Of a stretch of DNA of 64,000 bases, positions 17,315 through 25,990 are shown in pieces; positions within the stretch are counted from its first letter, which is position 1, and the number at the start of each line of letters is the position of its first letter. The position numbers were made by a program, and so were the translations under genes. Below the pieces are notes generated by a model, which was given only the letters and a program-made list of their open reading frames with translations, was not told the origin of the DNA and searched no databases. The DNA comes from Candidatus Muiribacterium halophilum (GTDB taxonomy: Bacteria > Muiribacteriota > Muiribacteriia > Muiribacteriales > Muiribacteriaceae). The DNA is taken from positions 21,509-85,508 of the forward strand of contig JALOAD010000008.1 of assembly GCA_023228995.1 (NCBI GenBank). Reading direction: 5' to 3'.

Positions 17315-18172
17315 TTATTTACCCTCTCCATAATTATAAAATCCTCTTCCAGACTTTCTTCCAAGATAACCTGCATTTACCATCTTAACAAGAAGCGGAC
17401 AAGGTCTATATTTTGAATCTTTAAAGCCATCATAAAGCACTTCCATAATAGAAAGACAAACATCAAGACCTATAAGATCTCCTAAAGCTAGCGGTCCCAT
17501 CGGGTGAGAAGCTCCAAGCTTCATTACAGTATCGATATTTTCAGCTTTTCCAACTCCTTCCATAAGACAAAAACAAGCTTCATTTATCATAGGAATAAGC
17601 AATCTATTAACTGCAAAACCTGGATAATCATTTACTTCAACTGGAGTTTTATCCATTTTAAGTGATATATCATTAACAATATCATAAGTTTGCTGACTAG
17701 TTGCAATTCCACGAATAACTTCAACAAGTTTCATCATAGGAACAGGATTCATAAAATGCATTCCTATAATCTTTTCAGCTCTATTAGTAACACCAGCAAT
17801 CTCAGTTATAGATATAGAAGATGTATTTGTTGCAAGTATAGTATTTTTTGGCATTAAATTATCGAGTTTTTTAAAAATATCAAGTTTGAGCTGTTTGTTT
17901 TCAGTTGCAGCTTCAATTACAATATCACAATCTTTAAGTTCATCTATATTAAAAACACAATTTAAAGAATTTATATATTCATTTGAAGATTTCTTAAGAT
18001 TACCTTTTCTTTCCATTCTTGCAAGATTTTTAGAAAGAATATTTTTACCATTTTCCATAGCTTTTTCATTTACTTCACAAACAGTAACATCAAAACCAGA
18101 AACCAACGATACAGTGACAATTCCACTACCCATTGTCCCAAAACCAATAACACCTATTTTATTAACTTCCAT
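17315..18172 (-). CDS. hbd: 3-hydroxybutyryl-CoA dehydrogenase
   Basis: 285 residues. The N-terminal Rossmann motif is GVIGFGTMGSGIV and the catalytic His is about residue 139 in GMHFMNPVPMMKLVEV. The C-terminal dimerisation domain contains NRLLIPMINEACFC and ends GYLGRKSGRGFYNYGEGK. It interconverts acetoacetyl-CoA and 3-hydroxybutyryl-CoA with NAD(P)H. It is the first gene of its transcript, with a good promoter at 18220-18248 and a GGGGG-type ribosome-binding site, and is followed directly by crt. It fits the butyrate branch of the lysine pathway encoded 10 kb upstream. Confidence 0.95.
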   Translation of the reverse strand: MEVNKIGVIGFGTMGSGIVTVSLVSGFDVTVCEVNEKAMENGKNILSKNLARMERKGNLKKSSNEYINSLNCVFNIDELKDCDIVIEAATENKQLKLDIFKKLDNLMPKNTILATNTSSISITEIAGVTNRAEKIIGMHFMNPVPMMKLVEVIRGIATSQQTYDIVNDISLKMDKTPVEVNDYPGFAVNRLLIPMINEACFCLMEGVGKAENIDTVMKLGASHPMGPLALGDLIGLDVCLSIMEVLYDGFKDSKYRPCPLLVKMVNAGYLGRKSGRGFYNYGEGK

Positions 18173-18219
18173 AACTAATAACCCCCTGTAATGCTATAAA
18201 AATTTATTTTTTCATCATC

Positions 18220-18248
18220 ATTATAATACAAAAAAAATATATTAACAA
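18220..18248 (-). promoter_or_regulatory. Sigma-70-type promoter of hbd-crt
   Basis: Minus strand TTGTTA (18243-18248), a 17-bp spacer and a perfect TATAAT (18220-18225), about 48 bp before the hbd start codon. Confidence 0.75.
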
Positions 18249-18329
18249 TTGTGAGTTAGTTTATATAAAATAAAGTTCTGTATAAAATAATCAGAGAATT
18301 TATGTTAAAATAATTTTAGAATTAACACG

Positions 18330-18475
18330 AAGGCGATAACGGATTTGTAGGGTTTGTAGGGTTTAAATATTTTCCCAACTCCCGAATCTCGGGCTTTCCC
18401 GGCTTCTATAATTAATAATTATTTTTATCCCGTTCTTATACTCTTATACCGCTTTTATACTGTTTTTATACTTTC
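18330..18475. repeat. Intergenic small repeats between hbd and the MFS gene
   Basis: Three things stand out in this otherwise AT-rich gap. TTTGTAGGG occurs twice in tandem (about 18345-18362). A small hairpin CCCGA/TCGGG (about 18382-18394) sits next to TTTCCCGGC. TTATAC occurs four times at about 10-bp spacing (18434-18471), overlapping the MFS stop codon. Confidence 0.55.
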
Positions 18476-19635
18476 TTTATCCTTTTTTCTGTAATATAAT
18501 TTATTATCAGAACTATAAAAAGCATTGCAATACAAACATTTATTGCATAAGAATAACTTCCAGACATATCTTTCAAATATCCGGCTGTAGAAGGTCCAAT
18601 TAATGCTGCTAAACCATAGGATAGAAAACAAATCGGATATAAAAATGAAAATAATTTCATTCCAAATTTTTCCACAACAGATGATGCATAAACAACAAAA
18701 CAGCCACCAAAACCCATTCCAGCAAAAAAAATAACTATAATAAGGAATTCAACTTGTAATTTTAAAGTAAAAAACACAAATGTTAAAAAAATTGAAATCA
18801 AAGATAACTTTATAGTCTTTGCAGACTTAAATCTATCATATATCTTTCCCCACAAAATTCTACCTGTAATATTTCCTAGTGAAAAAATTGAAATACTCAA
18901 AGTTGCAAAAAATTCTCCTACACCTAAACTCAACATCATAGGTTTAAGGTTCCCTATTATTAGAAGTCCAGAAAAAGTTCCTGCAAACATACCAAGAATA
19001 ATTGTAAAAAAAGATTTTGAAAATACATGTTCTTTAATGCTAATTTTATTGTTTTTTTCAACATAATATCCATGATTTAATGGCTCAGCAAGAAAAAGTG
19101 AGCTTATAACAGCAGCAAGTCCAAAATAAATACCTATAATTAAAAAAACATCTCCAATAACTAAATTCATATTAAAAACAAAATACTCAACAACATAGTT
19201 TAAAATTATTGCTCCGCCTCCAAAACCTGCAACAGCAATACCAGTTATAAGACCACGATTTTTAGGAAACCATTTCATACCCGTCGACATAGGACAAACA
19301 TATCCAAAACCAACACCTATACCGGCAATAATACCAAGACTAATAATTATTAAAAAAAATGAATTGCCTGCAAAAGATGCTAAAATATAACCCAATGCAA
19401 AAAAGATAGAACCGATTAGAGATGTGATTCTCGGACCAAATTTATTTAAAAAATAGCCTGCTGGAATTGTAGAAACAGAAAAAACAGCAATCATAACACC
19501 AAAAACAAGTCCACATTGACCTTTTGAAAATCCATAATTTTCAGTAAGAGATGGAACAAAAGCACTCCAGGCATATATTCCACCTAATATTGTCTGTAGA
19601 ATAATTCCTGCAAAAAGTACAACCCATTTTTTCAA
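18466..19635 (-). CDS. MFS transporter, oxalate/formate antiporter-like (OFA) family
   Basis: 389 residues with about 12 predicted membrane helices. The N-terminus WVVLFAGIILQTILGGIYAW, followed by SAFVPSLTENYGFSKGQCGL, is typical of OFA-family carriers. GKIYDRF marks the central cytoplasmic loop, and MKWFPKNRGLITGIAVAGFG is another family hallmark. The start is TTG with AAGGAG 8 bases upstream, and a TATAAT box lies at 19679-19684. It stands between the thiolase and hbd, flanked by repeats, with its own promoter. A role in organic acid export or uptake linked to fermentation is plausible, but the substrate is unknown. Confidence 0.88.
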   Translation of the reverse strand: MKKWVVLFAGIILQTILGGIYAWSAFVPSLTENYGFSKGQCGLVFGVMIAVFSVSTIPAGYFLNKFGPRITSLIGSIFFALGYILASFAGNSFFLIIISLGIIAGIGVGFGYVCPMSTGMKWFPKNRGLITGIAVAGFGGGAIILNYVVEYFVFNMNLVIGDVFLIIGIYFGLAAVISSLFLAEPLNHGYYVEKNNKISIKEHVFSKSFFTIILGMFAGTFSGLLIIGNLKPMMLSLGVGEFFATLSISIFSLGNITGRILWGKIYDRFKSAKTIKLSLISIFLTFVFFTLKLQVEFLIIVIFFAGMGFGGCFVVYASSVVEKFGMKLFSFLYPICFLSYGLAALIGPSTAGYLKDMSGSYSYAINVCIAMLFIVLIINYITEKRIKKV

Positions 19636-19678
19636 AACATAAACTCCTTATTTATTCGAGTTTTTAATTGAGGTTTCA

Positions 19679-19684
19679 ATTATA
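19679..19684 (-). promoter_or_regulatory. Candidate -10 box of the MFS gene
   Basis: A perfect TATAAT on the minus strand 44 bp before the TTG start. No good -35 box is seen, so this is moderate evidence only. Confidence 0.45.
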
Positions 19685-19974
19685 CTAAAATTTTGATTAT
19701 TTCGTAAATTTTTTTTATTTTTTTATGTATTCCTATATTCAAGGGAATGACAGAACTAAAAACAAAAACAGATACCGACTCAGAAACATACCGGTATGAC
19801 AAAATATAACAATATGTTGCTTTTTATTAATTTAACAAGATAATTTTGATTTTTATAAAAGATTAAAAAAATATGTCTGTCAGCAATTACGAGAAAAGGA
19901 AGGTAATGAGATATTTTATATGGATGTAAAATATTGAATAGAACCGAATGATTATTTTTTTGCGTTATTGTAAT

Positions 19975-20020
19975 GATAAAAAAAATCAAAAACGAGATCC
20001 CGGCTCAGAATCATGCCGGG
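19975..20020 (-). terminator. Possible terminator of the thiolase gene, formed by a dispersed repeat
   Basis: On the minus strand CCCGGC (20015-20020) pairs with GCCGGG (19999-20004) across a 10-base loop. After six bases comes a T-rich stretch (TTTTTGATTTTTTTT). The hairpin is one copy of the CCGGGATGACA repeat family. Confidence 0.5.
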
Positions 20021-20102
20021 ATGACAGTTTCTCAGAATCATGCCGGGATTTTAATATTTTTAATACTTTTATATTTTAATAAAAAAATAAATTTAAAAAA
20101 AA

Positions 20103-21284
20103 TTAAATCATTTCAACACAAACAGCAATACCCATACCACCACCAATACATAATGTTGCAATACCTTTTTTATTGTTTCTTCTTTTCATCTCATGAATTA
20201 AAGTAACAAGAATTCTTGTTCCACTCGCTCCAACAGGATGACCCAAAGCAATAGCTCCACCATTAACATTAACTTTTTGTGTATCCCAAGCTAATTCTCT
20301 ATTAACAGCAATTGACTGTACAGCAAAAGCTTCATTAGCTTCTATAAGATCAAGATCTGATATTTCCCATTTAGCTTTGGAAATAGCTTTTTTTACAGCA
20401 GGTATAGGCCCAAGTCCCATAACATCAGGAGAAACACCAGCCTGAGCATAACTTACAATCTTTGCAATCTTTTTAAGATTATATTTTTTACAAGCTTGTT
20501 CACTAGCTAAAAGCACTGCAGCTGCACCATCATTTATACCTGAAGCATTAGCAGCACTTACAGTACCATCTTTTTTAAAAGCTGAACGAACTTTTGATAC
20601 TGATTCATAAGTAACACCTTTTTTTATATATTCATCCTCTTCAAACACTATAGGATCTTTTTTTCTCATAGGTATAAGTACAGGAACTATTTCATCTTTA
20701 AATTTCCCGTCTTTTTGTGCTTTTTCTGCTTTATTTTGAGAACTTACAGCAAATTTATCCTGTTCTTCTTTTGAAATATTCATTTTTTCAGCAATATTCT
20801 CAGCTGTTATTCCCATATGATAGTCATTGAAAATATCAGTAAGACCATCTTTTATCATTGAATCTATAATTTCACCATGACCCATTCTATAGCCATTTCT
20901 AGCTTTTGGTAGAAGATAAGGAGCATTTGTCATACTTTCAGCTCCACCTGCAATAATTAATTCTGCATCCTCACACATTATTGCTTGAGCTGCCATTTCT
21001 ACAGTTCTTAATCCAGAACCACAAACCATATTAACAGTAACAGCAGTTTTTTCAACAGGAATACCTGAATTAATAGCTGACTGTCTAGCAAGATTTTGAC
21101 CTATTCCAGCTTGAAGTATACAACCCATTATTACTTCATCAATTTCTTCGCCTTTAAGAGCATTTCTTTCAAGAATGCTTTTAACCACAGTCGTACCAAG
21201 TTCCACAGCTGAAACTCCTGAAAGAGCTCCATTAAAACTTCCAACAGCTGTTCTTACAGCATCAACAATATAGACTTCTCTCAT
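20103..21284 (-). CDS. thlA: Acetyl-CoA C-acetyltransferase (thiolase)
   Basis: 393 residues from the ATG at 21284, which has GGGAG seven bases upstream; an in-frame start at 21311 has no such site. All thiolase active-site signatures are present: the nucleophile Cys88 in [10 protein letters not shown], the loop EANEAFAVQ, His near residue 349 in [10 protein letters not shown] and Cys near 379 in CIGGGMG. It condenses two acetyl-CoA or, in catabolism, cleaves acetoacetyl-CoA made by AtoDA to two acetyl-CoA. One of these primes the Kce reaction. It lies downstream of kal across a 403-bp repeat-bearing gap, so it may be a separate transcript. Confidence 0.95.
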   Translation of the reverse strand: MREVYIVDAVRTAVGSFNGALSGVSAVELGTTVVKSILERNALKGEEIDEVIMGCILQAGIGQNLARQSAINSGIPVEKTAVTVNMVCGSGLRTVEMAAQAIMCEDAELIIAGGAESMTNAPYLLPKARNGYRMGHGEIIDSMIKDGLTDIFNDYHMGITAENIAEKMNISKEEQDKFAVSSQNKAEKAQKDGKFKDEIVPVLIPMRKKDPIVFEEDEYIKKGVTYESVSKVRSAFKKDGTVSAANASGINDGAAAVLLASEQACKKYNLKKIAKIVSYAQAGVSPDVMGLGPIPAVKKAISKAKWEISDLDLIEANEAFAVQSIAVNRELAWDTQKVNVNGGAIALGHPVGASGTRILVTLIHEMKRRNNKKGIATLCIGGGMGIAVCVEMI

Positions 21285-21687
21285 TTTTTTCTCCCTTAAC
21301 ATTATTAACAAAACTTTAAAACAGATTCCGCCTCAAAAACATACCGGCATGACAGAGATAAAGAAAGTTAGTACTAGCTTCGCTCGTTAGTAAAAACCTT
21401 TCGGTCTAGTTTAAAAACCTTTAACTAAAATGTGACTGCAACTCTCCGGTAACATAGTGACTTTGTTTTTTTGTCACTAATGTCATAAAATGACCAGTCA
21501 TAAAATGACATGTCACGCTCTATCTGTCACAGTTTCACTGTTCTTTCTTTTAACTCTTTAACCCTCAACCCTCAACTCTTTCACCATTTCACTATTTTAA
21601 TACTTGCTCTTTAATATTTTCACACATATAAAAAGTTTTTACAACATTTATTTTTGCTTTGCAATAACCGGTTACCGCAACGCAACA
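21285..21687. repeat. Intergenic region with multiple palindromes between kal and thiolase
   Basis: No gene is supported. Contents from left to right: a CCGGCATGACA-family palindrome (21321-21355); a hairpin-prone ACTAGC/GTTAGT segment near 21374-21393; two copies of the perfect palindrome GTCATAAAATGAC (21482-21494 and 21497-21509) among several TGTCAC words; an AACCCTC doublet near 21568-21581 related to the heptamer array at 63936; and a 22-bp palindrome TTGCAATAACC/GGTTACCGCAA (21659-21680) just after kal. Confidence 0.7.
21482..21509. promoter_or_regulatory. Double perfect palindrome, possible operator
   Basis: Two copies of GTCATAAAATGAC, each a perfect 5-bp inverted repeat around AAA, with 15-bp spacing, upstream of the thiolase gene. 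Could be a regulator site or part of a repeat. Confidence 0.35.
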
Positions 21688-22080
21688 TCAATTCCTCTGA
21701 AATTCTTTTGGAACAACACAAGTTCCATGAGCTTTACAAACTAATACAGGTTCTTCTAATACATCGCAAGCTGATGCAACCGAAGAATTTGCTGAAGTAA
21801 TTACTTTATAAGCTTCAAAACTCATTACTCTTGAAGAATTTCCTATATGTTCGATATATCCTCTCGCTTCAATAAAATCTCCTCCAAATACAGGAGCCAT
21901 AAATTCAACATTATCATAAGCAACAAAAAGACCTTCATCTCCGTCTGCTCTTATGAGTAATTCAGTTGCAACATCACCAAAAAGTTGAAGTAATCTAGCT
22001 CCATCAACAAGATTCCCAGCATAATGAGCATCACTACTACTCATTCTAACTCTAATAAGACTTTCAATTCTTTTTTTCAT
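21688..22080 (-). CDS. kal: 3-aminobutyryl-CoA ammonia-lyase
   Basis: 130 residues, a hot-dog fold protein of the length usual for Kal. Typical segments are [19 protein letters not shown] and [20 protein letters not shown] near the N-terminus, with the conserved Asp/Glu region [19 protein letters not shown]. It eliminates ammonia from L-3-aminobutyryl-CoA to give crotonyl-CoA, the last dedicated step of lysine fermentation. It lies 8 bp after kamE in the kam operon. The assignment is secure because of both sequence and context. Confidence 0.94.
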   Translation of the reverse strand: MKKRIESLIRVRMSSSDAHYAGNLVDGARLLQLFGDVATELLIRADGDEGLFVAYDNVEFMAPVFGGDFIEARGYIEHIGNSSRVMSFEAYKVITSANSSVASACDVLEEPVLVCKAHGTCVVPKEFQRN

Positions 22081-22088
22081 TTTTCACC

Positions 22089-22823
22089 TCATTTATTCCT
22101 ATTTCTTTCAACTATTTTTTCACAAACAAAAGTAGCAACATGGTCAGCATAAGTTCCTCTTCCAAAACCAGCATCATATCCAAGTTCCAGAGCTAATTTA
22201 TTACTGATTCTAGGACCACCTGCAATTATTATAATATCTTTTCTAATACCTTCTGCTTCTATCATCTCAACAAATTCTGTAAGATTTTTTACATGCACTT
22301 CTTTTTGCGTTACAACTTGTGATATAAGAATAGCATCTGCTTTGACTTTTTTTGCAAATTCTATAAGTTCTTCATTAAGTACCTGAGCTCCAAGATTATA
22401 AGCATCTATCATAGGATATCTTTCAAGTCCATAATGAAAATTATACCCTTTCATATTCATTATAGCATCAATTCCAACAGTATGTGCATCTGAACCTGTA
22501 CAAGCACCTACTATTACAAGTTTTCTACCAATTTCTTTTTTTATAAAATCATTTACTTCATAATAATCCATAAAATTCTCAGTAGCTTCTTTAACCTGAA
22601 TATTACTATAATCTATGCTTATATCAGTTTTTCCATAAACAATATAAAAAGTAAATTCTTCGGAAAGTGATGTTGAATAAACTACTTCAGCTTCTTTGAA
22701 ACCTGCTTTTAAAGTAAATAATCTTGCTGCTTCTTCACCTTTAATATTGTTTTTTACAGGAAGAGTAAAAGAAAGTTGTACAGCACCATCATCTAAAGTA
22801 TCACCATAAGGTCTTATATTCAT
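22089..22823 (-). CDS. kamE: D-lysine/beta-lysine 5,6-aminomutase, beta subunit (B12-binding)
   Basis: 244 residues. The N-terminal part is the subunit-specific dimerisation region. The B12-binding domain begins near residue 100 with DAHTVGID, the DxHxxG motif whose His replaces dimethylbenzimidazole on cobalt, followed by ILISQVV and AGGPRIS. Lys125 in NMKGYNFHYGLERY is the likely counterpart of the PLP Schiff-base lysine of known KamE. With KamD it converts beta-lysine to 3,5-diaminohexanoate in the cytoplasm. The start overlaps the kamD stop by 4 bp. Confidence 0.95.
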   Translation of the reverse strand: MNIRPYGDTLDDGAVQLSFTLPVKNNIKGEEAARLFTLKAGFKEAEVVYSTSLSEEFTFYIVYGKTDISIDYSNIQVKEATENFMDYYEVNDFIKKEIGRKLVIVGACTGSDAHTVGIDAIMNMKGYNFHYGLERYPMIDAYNLGAQVLNEELIEFAKKVKADAILISQVVTQKEVHVKNLTEFVEMIEAEGIRKDIIIIAGGPRISNKLALELGYDAGFGRGTYADHVATFVCEKIVERNRNK

Positions 22824-24388
22824 TTTTTTCCTCCTGCATTTAATTCTTTAATTAAAAAATCTTCAAAAGGATTCCAGTATTCTGAGCTTTTTGCAACAAC
22901 ACCAGCAAGTCCTTTTCCTCTGTCTTTTGGTCTTTTTACCTCAGCAAATTTACCTTTTTCTATTGAATTAAGTAAACCTTCATCATTTATTTCATTTAAA
23001 AATTCAATTGTATTGTCAAGAACTTCATGGGCTCTTTTTACAATTATTCCATCTTTTTTAAAATCTATTTCATCAAAAAACCCTTTCATATTATTCATTA
23101 CATATTGAGCATTTTCAATAGCCAAATATCTATCCTGCATATGAGGAGTATGAATAGCTTCTGTAAGCATTCCAAGAAGATGTATTCCTTGATTTGTAGC
23201 TTTTGATACAAAATTGAACATTGTATTCATAGCATGTCCTTTAAATATATTTCCTGTCATATATTTGGTTGGTGGCATATATTTAAGCGGAGCATCAGGA
23301 AAAATTTCTCTTGCCATCAATGCTTGTGAATATTCATATAAAAAACCATTTTCAAGTTCTGGATTCATTTCAAATGCATGACCAAGTCCCATAAGTTTTG
23401 AAGGCATACCTGCATTCTGTGCGAACTTTTCATTTAGAAACTGAGATGCAAGAACTGTATTTGCTTTTTCATAAGCATCTGAAGTTGTAAGGTAATTATC
23501 TTCACCTGTATTTATAATTACATCAGCATAAGAATTTATCATTCTTGAAAAATTTTGATCTACAAAAGTTCTATACATATTTATATCTCTAAATAAAATT
23601 CCATACATAGAATCATTTAGCATCATATCAAGTCTTTCAAAAGCACCCATTACAGCTATTTCTGGCATACATAACCCTGAACAATAATTAACAAGACGAA
23701 TATATCTTTTTTGTTTATCTCCTACTTCATCAAGAGCTTTTCTCATTATTTTAAAATTCTCTTGAGTTGCATAAGTTCCTCCAAATCCTTCTGTAGTAGC
23801 ACCATAAGGAACATAATCAAGCAAACTCTGTGCTGTAGTTCTAATTACCGCAACAACATCAGCACCTTGATATACAGCAGACTGAGCTTGTTTTACATCT
23901 TCATATATGTTTCCTGTCGCAACAATTACATATAGCATAGGAGATTTTATATTTTCTTTATATTCCTCAAGCTTTTCATTTCTATATTTTGTGTTTTTTT
24001 TAACTTTTTCTTTAAATGTTTCAATTAGTTCAACTGATTTTTTCTTTATAGTTTGAAAATCCCCTAAAGGAATTTCTGATATATCAAGATTTTCATCACC
24101 AATTGCTTTATTAAGTTCTTCAACACTTTTATTAGTTTTAAGTAAAGCATTTATATAATATTTTGAAACTCCATGTTCTAATTTTTCTTTAAGTTGATCT
24201 ACTATAATATTTGGTACGGGTATTTCATCGCTATCCTTATAATCAACACCCATAAGTCTTAAAGTTGACCTTTCAACAGTAACAGTAGTATTTCTTTCAA
24301 TAAAATCCTGAACAGGTCTGACTATATCACTTGAAAGTTTTCTTGCTTTTGCTATCTTATCAGCTGATAGTCCCAATTTGCTTTTCAT
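22820..24388 (-). CDS. kamD: D-lysine/beta-lysine 5,6-aminomutase, alpha subunit
   Basis: 522 residues from the ATG at 24388 (GGGGAGG four bases upstream); an in-frame start at 24415 would lie inside kamC. Family phrases include KLGLSADKIAKARKLSSDIV at the N-terminus, TTAQSLLDYVPYGATTEGFG and RDINMYRTFVDQNFSRMINS in the TIM barrel, and AHEVLDNTIEFL near the end. It forms the PLP- and adenosylcobalamin-dependent mutase with KamE. It overlaps the kamC end by 29 bp and kamE by 4 bp, so subunits are made in a coupled fashion. Confidence 0.95.
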   Translation of the reverse strand: MKSKLGLSADKIAKARKLSSDIVRPVQDFIERNTTVTVERSTLRLMGVDYKDSDEIPVPNIIVDQLKEKLEHGVSKYYINALLKTNKSVEELNKAIGDENLDISEIPLGDFQTIKKKSVELIETFKEKVKKNTKYRNEKLEEYKENIKSPMLYVIVATGNIYEDVKQAQSAVYQGADVVAVIRTTAQSLLDYVPYGATTEGFGGTYATQENFKIMRKALDEVGDKQKRYIRLVNYCSGLCMPEIAVMGAFERLDMMLNDSMYGILFRDINMYRTFVDQNFSRMINSYADVIINTGEDNYLTTSDAYEKANTVLASQFLNEKFAQNAGMPSKLMGLGHAFEMNPELENGFLYEYSQALMAREIFPDAPLKYMPPTKYMTGNIFKGHAMNTMFNFVSKATNQGIHLLGMLTEAIHTPHMQDRYLAIENAQYVMNNMKGFFDEIDFKKDGIIVKRAHEVLDNTIEFLNEINDEGLLNSIEKGKFAEVKRPKDRGKGLAGVVAKSSEYWNPFEDFLIKELNAGGKK

Positions 24389-25979
24389 TCTGCCTCCCCA
24401 TATAATTTCTTGCATGTTTTATAATATTTTCGTCAAGTCCCAAAATTTCAGCAACATTTAAAGCATCCTGCGACTGTCTATTATTATTATCTTTTTCTAT
24501 AATATATTCCATAAAATTGTTTATAAGTTCTATTCTTGCTTTAATAGTAGTATTTTTTTTATATTTATATTCTTTATCAAATCTCTCATTATCAAGACCT
24601 TTCATTCTAAAACAAAATACTTCAGAAAAATCAGGAATTTTTAAAAAATGTGTGGAAAACAATGCTGTAAATCTGCTATTTTTAATAAAAAACTCTATTA
24701 ATCCACATAACATTGCAAAAGCTTCATCAGAATTTGTAGTTCTTCCAAATTCATCTATAAGTAATAAAATATTACCTTTTTTATTCAAAACATTTATAAG
24801 ATTTGTTATTTCAGTTCCAAAAGAACTTAATCCTGAAAGTTCAACTTCTACTATTTCAGAAATTGTTAATATATCGTCATAAATTGTTGATATAAATTTT
24901 TGGCATGGTAAAAAAAAACCATATTGAGCTAGAATCTGAAAAAAAGCTATGCTTTTTATAACAATAGTTTTTCCACCCATATTAGATCCTCTTATCAATC
25001 CTATGCTTTTTTTTAATTCAATATCAAGAGGATAATACTGTAATTTCTTTTTTTTACATTTTTCTCTAAGAGGAATAAATTCACCTTTTTCAATTATTAG
25101 GGTTTTTTCCTTTTTAAATTCAGGTTTTTGATACATATTATATTTTTTCATAAGAATTACTCGAGAAAAAACTATATCTAGTAATTTTATACTATTTATA
25201 TTTTTCTTTATAATATTTGAAATTTTAAATATTTTTTTAGATATATCTTCAATTATTATATTTTCTTCGTCTGATTCAATTTTTATGAGTTTTTCCTTTT
25301 CTTTTAAAAGTTCAAATATATCTATTGGAAATACTGGTTTTACAATAAAATTCTCTGAATCATAAGTTTCAATATAAAAAAAATCACATTGTTTTATCTC
25401 ATCAGCTTTACTATAAGAAATTATAATAAAATCCCTGTATGTAAAATCTAAATTATATTGTTTTAATATTTTTTCAAAAAAATCTTTTCTCTTTTCTTTT
25501 AAATTTTCATCAATTACAGCTAAGTTTTTTCTAATTTCTAGTAAATTGTTTGAATAGCTTGTAGAAAGATGAAAACTCTCTATATCTCCTCCACCTTTTG
25601 TGAGAATTTCATAGATTTCTTCAAATTCCCATTTAATGTCAAAACAAGTTGATATTTTATTTCCAAGAAGTTTTATTATTTTTTTGAAATTAAAAAAAAA
25701 TCTTTTAAAAAGAAAAACATCTGCTGAATTTACAATTTTAAAGCTATCAATATAAGGAATTCTTGAAATACAATATGAAAGTAGAGCTATATTTTCTTCA
25801 TTAGAATTATTAAGAAAATCAAGAAGAATATCGTTTAGTTTATAATGATATTGTAGTTCTTTTAAATCTTTTATTATTTCTTGGTTTTTTTTCCATGATT
25901 TTCCATATGGAGTTAAAAGTTCATACTCTCTAAGAAAATCATTAATAAAAGACCAGCCTAGCATATTATTTTTCAACAT
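24360..25979 (-). CDS. kamC: MutS-like ATPase, probable lysine 5,6-aminomutase reactivase subunit
   Basis: 539 residues. The C-terminal half is a MutS-type ATPase: Walker A GSNMGGKT, Walker B LLIDEFGRTTN, and LFSTHF as the switch His. The N-terminal half is helical, like the MutS core and lever. It lacks the mismatch-recognition domain, so DNA repair is unlikely. Position between kamA/kamB and kamD is that of the gene named kamC in lysine-fermentation clusters, whose product is annotated as the ATPase that reactivates the B12 mutase by exchanging damaged cofactor. The reactivase role follows from that context; the ATPase motifs are seen directly. Confidence 0.88.
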   Translation of the reverse strand: MLKNNMLGWSFINDFLREYELLTPYGKSWKKNQEIIKDLKELQYHYKLNDILLDFLNNSNEENIALLSYCISRIPYIDSFKIVNSADVFLFKRFFFNFKKIIKLLGNKISTCFDIKWEFEEIYEILTKGGGDIESFHLSTSYSNNLLEIRKNLAVIDENLKEKRKDFFEKILKQYNLDFTYRDFIIISYSKADEIKQCDFFYIETYDSENFIVKPVFPIDIFELLKEKEKLIKIESDEENIIIEDISKKIFKISNIIKKNINSIKLLDIVFSRVILMKKYNMYQKPEFKKEKTLIIEKGEFIPLREKCKKKKLQYYPLDIELKKSIGLIRGSNMGGKTIVIKSIAFFQILAQYGFFLPCQKFISTIYDDILTISEIVEVELSGLSSFGTEITNLINVLNKKGNILLLIDEFGRTTNSDEAFAMLCGLIEFFIKNSRFTALFSTHFLKIPDFSEVFCFRMKGLDNERFDKEYKYKKNTTIKARIELINNFMEYIIEKDNNNRQSQDALNVAEILGLDENIIKHARNYMGRQNEKQIGTIS

Positions 25980-25990
25980 AAACCCCTTTT

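Larger units (their letters stand above)
19636..20102. repeat. Repeat-rich intergenic region between the MFS and thiolase genes
   Basis: No gene is supported in these 467 bp. They hold several dispersed repeats: an ATTCC/GGAATGACAG palindrome (19729-19753), an ACCG/CGGTATGACA palindrome (19768-19801), a copy of the ATATGTCTG repeat (19849-19897), and a double CCGGGAT unit (19992-20047). The last unit may terminate thiolase transcription. Confidence 0.75.

Noticed and set aside
19780-19989. 69-codon minus-strand frame in the MFS-thiolase gap
   Set aside because: It runs through two dispersed repeats and has no ribosome-binding site.
24360-25979. DNA mismatch repair MutS
   Set aside because: The MutS ATPase motifs are real, but the mismatch-binding domain is missing and the gene lies inside the kam operon, so a mutase reactivase role fits better.
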